A stretch of 64,000 nt of DNA from Prunella strophiata. Taxonomy: Eukaryota > Chordata > Aves > Passeriformes > Prunellidae. The stretch covers positions 88,953,300 through 89,017,299 of the forward strand of contig JAZBQD010000030.1 in assembly GCA_036583965.1 (NCBI GenBank), written 5' to 3'. Positions 60,833 to 64,000 of this stretch are shown one piece after another; the stretch's first letter is position 1; every line of letters starts with the position of its first letter. The notes under the pieces are model-generated. The model ran no database searches. It was not told the origin of the DNA and was given only the letters and a program-made list of their open reading frames with translations. The translations under genes were made by a program, and so were the position numbers.

Positions 60833-61135
60833 TGCCCATGGCCAATGCCACCATCACCCCCAGTGCCCTGTCACACCCGGTGAACACAGGTGACCCCGTC
60901 ACCCTGCGCTGCTCAGTGCAGGTAGGCTCAGCCCCTGTCACCTTCACCTGGCTGCACAACGGGCAGGAGGTGGCCCAGGGTCCCCTCCTGGAGCTTGGGG
61001 CCGTCGATGTGGGACATTCTGGCACCTACCAGTGCGTGGCCACCAACCAGCTGGGACAGGACGGGCGCTGCGTGTTCCGGGCACTCAGCTCTGAGCTGGC
61101 CCTGGAGGTGACACCACAGGGACACAGGGACACAG
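60833..61135 (+). CDS. FCRL exon 6, membrane-proximal Ig domain
   Basis: Acceptor TCCCTGCAG, donor ACACAG|GTGAGG, 303 bp, residues 280-380. PMANATITPSALSHPVNTGD opens a C2 domain with cysteines in LRCSVQV and YQCVATN, tryptophan in FTWLHNG and a DVGHSGTYQC core. NAT is a glycosylation sequon. An extra cysteine (GRCVFRAL) lies near the end. Confidence 0.95.
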
Positions 61136-61218
61136 GTGAGGTCACACAGGGTCACCAGGGAGTGCAGGAGCCCTGGGGTGGTGGGTGATCCTGATGTGTC
61201 CCCCTCTGTTTCTTGCAG

Positions 61219-61302
61219 TGGCCGCAGGGCTCGGTGGGGCCCTTTTGTTCCTGGTCCTGCTCATGGGTGTCATTGTGGCCTGGCACTGGTGGCACCGTGT
61301 GG
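61219..61302 (+). CDS. FCRL exon 7, transmembrane segment
   Basis: Acceptor TTTCTTGCAG, donor G|GTGGGTGA, 84 bp, residues 381-408. GLGGALLFLVLLMGVIVAW is an uninterrupted hydrophobic span with no charged residue, so it has no obvious site for pairing with FcR gamma or DAP12. HWWHRV marks the cytoplasmic side. Confidence 0.93.
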
Positions 61303-61693
61303 GTGGGTGACAATGGGGGGACAGGGGTCCCAGGGAGTTGTAGTGGTCCCCAGAGTTGGGGATCAATAGGCCAGCACCCACAACCCCAGAACTGTGACCA
61401 TGGCTCTGGGTCCTGTAGGGTTTGGGGATGTGCTGCAGGGTACTGCAAGGATGTTGGGAGTTCTTTTATTTGCCCTGGGGGCATTTGGGGGGGGGGGTCT
61501 CTGTCTTTGCTGGGCTTTGAGTTCCTGAGTCTGAGTTGGTCAGGGGCACTGGGGATGTTCATGAATTCTGGGGTCCTTCAGGGATGCTTGGGATTCCTGA
61601 GGAAAATTGAGGGTCCCGTGGGGTTTCAGGAATCCTGAGAGGGGTCAGGGCCCAGGAGACCCCACAGTCACCTCTCCTCTCTTTCCTCTGCAG

Positions 61694-61715
61694 CCACCAG
61701 GAAGAACCAGGAAAG
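61694..61715 (+). CDS. FCRL exon 8, short cytoplasmic exon
   Basis: Acceptor CCTCTGCAG, donor GAAAG|GTGAGT, 22 bp. It encodes (A)TRKNQE and two bases of the next codon, a basic juxtamembrane stretch. Its phases (1 in, 2 out) fit both neighbours. Confidence 0.85.
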
Positions 61716-61806
61716 GTGAGTGGGGGGCTCAAACCATACTCTCCCCATTTATCCCCAACTCCCAAGACCTCCCATCTCCTTCCACACATCCCCTTTATTC
61801 CCTCAG

Positions 61807-61886
61807 GTCCCCCCTGGATCCCCCAGCACTCCCAGAGGAGGGGGAGGTGCTGTATACCCACGTTGTGACCACCAAGAGGGCAGGGG
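61807..61886 (+). CDS. FCRL exon 9, cytoplasmic tail with ITIM 1
   Basis: Acceptor TTCCCTCAG, donor GGGG|GTGAGT, 80 bp, residues 416-442. It contains EGEVLYTHVV: VLYTHV fits the ITIM (V/I/L/S)xYxx(L/V), with tyrosine at residue 432. Confidence 0.92.
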
Positions 61887-61975
61887 GTGAGTACGGTGGA
61901 GGGGGGGACACACACAGAGGGACACCTCACCCACGAGTGTCACCCCACCCAGATCCCACAGCCCGTGTCTCTCAG

Positions 61976-62085
61976 TGTTCCCCCGTGCCACCACACTCCA
62001 GGACCCCCAGGTGACCTACGCAGAGCTGCGGGGACCCCACAGGCGACCACAGGAACCTGGTGACATCTATGGGAATGTGCAGTGA
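61976..62085 (+). CDS. FCRL exon 10, ITIM 2 and C-terminus
   Basis: Acceptor GTCTCTCAG, 110 bp to the TGA at 62083-62085. VTYAEL (tyrosine 457) is a canonical ITIM. The last residues GDIYGNVQ carry a third tyrosine (474) in a YxN context, which suits a Grb2-type SH2 domain better than an ITIM. No canonical AATAAA was found in the following kilobase. Confidence 0.92.
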
Positions 62086-62550
62086 CACTGGGGAGAACTG
62101 GGCGCACAGGGGGACCCCAGCCATAGACAGCCACACATCTGTGTCCCCCCACTGCTCCCGTGGGTGCCCGACATTCAAGGGTCGGGGTCACGTGTGAGGC
62201 TGCACAGGGCACCCAGAGCTCCCCGTGCCCCCAGAAACCTCCAAGGGCTTCCCCACCCATTTCCACCACCATGAGTGCCTCCCCATTCTCCATCCAAGTG
62301 TTCCCAGTACCCTCAGAGACTTCCCCATTCCCCCCCCCACAGTGCTCCCAGTTTCCCCTCCCAGTGCCCCTCCATTGCTCCCAGTATATCCAGGTGTTTC
62401 CCATTCTATCTCAAAGTACTCCCAGTGGCTCTGCAATCCCGCTCCCAGTGCTCCCAGTACACCCATGGCTCCTCATCTCTCCTCCCTGTGCCAGGGGAAC
62501 ACAGCACTCATTTCCCTAGTATTAGCACCAAAATGCAGCTTTTTGGTTAA
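62086..62550 (+). repeat. FCRL 3' region with CTCCCAGT-type repeats
   Basis: From about 62290 to 62510 there are frequent 'gctcccagtr'-like units ('gtgctcccagt', 'ttgctcccagtatatccagg', 'tactcccagtgg', 'gtgctcccagtacaccc'). The region is probably 3' UTR of the FCRL gene. Long frames here follow from the biased composition. Confidence 0.55.
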
Positions 62551-63200
62551 ACTGGCAGAAATGGTGTTTTTTCAGCTCTGTCAGGCTTCAGGAGTGGGAT
62601 TCTCCAATTCTGGGCTGCCACTGAAAACCAGGGGCTGCTGCCCCTCCTTCTCCTCATGGAGGCACAAAGATCCCAAAGGGCTGAGAGAAGAACAATTTCC
62701 TGAAACAGCAAAGAGAGAGAAGAAAACCAACAGCAACAGCAACAAGATTCAGAGTCCAAAGGGTCACAAAAGAAATTATTTCCTGGGAAAGCCCCCAAAA
62801 GGGAACAAAACCCTGGATGCTGCCCCCGGCACATTTACTCCCACAGTGGAACCTGGCAAGGCCTTGGACCTTCCTTGCTCTGATGGCTAAAGCACCCTTC
62901 AGGAGGCTCTGGATTCTCTTGTCCCCTGTCCCAAACCCCTCTTCTGCTGTGTTGCCCACATGATGATGTCACAAAGCCCTGTGGGGGTTCCAGAGCCTCC
63001 CCTTTCTCCAGGGCACTCAGGATCAGGCCATGGCACAGGGCGGGGTGTCAAAGACAGGAAAAGTTTGATGTCTCGAGACATTTTGGAACACCTGTGTGTA
63101 TCAGGGGTAGGTCAGGCCTTGCTTTCAGTGAGACAGGGTCCTGTCTGTCCATCAGTCTGTCAGCCATGGCACACAGGGGACAGTGTGACACTCTGCCAAC
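62551..63200. other. No supported feature
   Basis: Mixed-composition sequence with an A-rich stretch, 'accaacagcaacagcaacaa', near 62730. It is possibly repeat-derived. No gene or clear element recognised. Confidence 0.35.
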
Positions 63201-63340
63201 CCCAGCTCCTGATTGGCTGGGTGACCAGAACTCCAGCCTGGGGAGAGGGCACTTGGTGGCCCAACTGGCTTAAAAGGCAGAGCATGAGGTGGCCAAGTCC
63301 CTGACCCTGTCTCCTCTTGGGGTGTCTGTCCCATGCATGC
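63201..63340 (+). promoter_or_regulatory. Promoter-like patch downstream of FCRL
   Basis: GATTGGCTGG (inverted CCAAT) near 63212 is followed about 60 bp later by CTTAAAAGGCAGAG (weak TATA). The spacing suits a promoter for a gene beyond the window, perhaps another receptor. It is interrupted at 63362 by an LTR-like repeat. Weak evidence. Confidence 0.25.
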
Positions 63341-63361
63341 TAGGACCCAGGAGCTGGCAGC

Positions 63362-63540
63362 TGTCTTGGTTTGCAATAGAAATGTCTGCTAAGGAAAGCA
63401 GGAACCTTCCTGGAATGGAAAGAAGACCCATGCCTGAAAATCTGTATAATTTAAAAAAGCAGGGGTTTCCAGGAAAAAAAACACAGGAAACTGTAGAACA
63501 GCTCTTTACTAGAAAATTTCAGAAATGTTATAGATACAAA
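63362..63540. mobile_element. Third, diverged copy of the LTR-like repeat
   Basis: TGTCTTGGTTTGCAATAG, then 'atgtctgctaaggaaagcag' and 'gaaccttcctggaatggaaa', parallels the start of the elements at 41220 and 49875. Similarity fades after about 63540. The rest, to 64000, may be another member of the same family; its far end is outside the window. Confidence 0.55.
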
Positions 63541-64000
63541 ATGTAATAGTTGGCTCTCACAATTAAGAGATGGATATTATATAGATGTATAGTAATGCTA
63601 TTGTAATATGTCATTCCACAGTCCTCTTTCCCTGCCTCCTGTAAGAATGATCTCCGAGGGCTACTCCGGTCCAATCCTGCTAGCTATGGACCTTTGCCCT
63701 GATCAAACTTACATGAGACAAAAGTAAGAGAAGAAAGGTGTTCTTTTCCTCTTGGGAACAAGTCCTATTTTATTTCCTAGACAGGAGCCATCAGATGACC
63801 CAGAGGGCTTCCCAGGGAAAAAGAGAGGGAGCTCACCTTTGCTGGGGTGTTTTAAGCTCAGGGGAAGGGGGACGGAGGAAGGGGACTACAGCCAATGGGA
63901 TACAAGGGGAAAGGGGTGAGGGGAGGGGTGAACCTGGATGAACTACTACCCACCAAGGTTTGGGGGGGGAAAGGGGAGAATGGGACAAACCATGTGATAT

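Noticed and set aside
60380..60883. Ancestral D4 text as a coding exon
   Set aside because: Lost GT donor, lost first cysteine, shifted frame and no acceptor in phase. Listed as a dead exon instead.

Overview
The window looks like vertebrate nuclear DNA from a bird, most likely a songbird. It carries decayed CR1 LINEs in both orientations, several endogenous-retrovirus LTRs, an intron-split gene recognisable as TMEM255B, a C2H2 zinc-finger gene of the type amplified in passerines (tiny first coding exon, then one exon with all the fingers), and an Fc-receptor-like (FCRL) gene with the 21-bp second signal-peptide exon typical of that family. There is no prokaryotic content. Nearly all long open frames are chance frames through tandem repeats or through gaps.

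Layout. (1) 1-16.3 kb: the 5' part of TMEM255B on the minus strand. Coding exon 1 (15964-16021) lies in a CpG island; exon 2 (8575-8717) and exon 3 (4064-4126) follow. The introns are AT-rich and hold CR1 copies, and a G-rich hexamer array sits just inside intron 1. (2) 16.3-33.3 kb: AT-rich intergenic DNA with decayed CR1 and no gene I can support. (3) 33339-33838: a 500-N gap. (4) 33.8-39.4 kb: GC-rich repeat territory with a 42-bp minisatellite, an antisense LTR and a 2.36-kb array of 56 near-identical 41/42-bp units. Almost every unit contains a perfect RFX X-box-like site. (5) 39.7-41.2 kb: the zinc-finger gene on the minus strand, with one frameshift in finger 6 and its start codon directly against an LTR-like repeat. 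(6) 41.1-49.2 kb and 49.8-57.8 kb: two nearly identical ~8.0-kb copies of one segment, separated by 111 bp of other sequence and a second 500-N gap. Each holds zinc-finger exon 1, the LTR-like repeat, several minisatellites, a decayed minus-strand fragment that looks like an R2-type non-LTR retrotransposon, and an ERV LTR with a tRNA-His primer-binding site. (7) 58.2-62.1 kb: the FCRL gene on the plus strand, ten coding exons, 478 residues, with a dead Ig exon inside an intron. (8) 62.1-64 kb: repeats and a promoter-like patch.

The genes do not form an operon or pathway. TMEM255B is a membrane protein of unknown function. The zinc-finger protein is probably nuclear and DNA-binding. The FCRL protein is predicted to be an inhibitory leukocyte receptor with two ITIMs. 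The two exact 500-N gaps suggest scaffold joins. The change from AT-rich TMEM255B DNA to GC-rich ZNF/FCRL DNA across the first gap, and the near-identical segments flanking the second, should be treated as possible assembly artefacts until checked.
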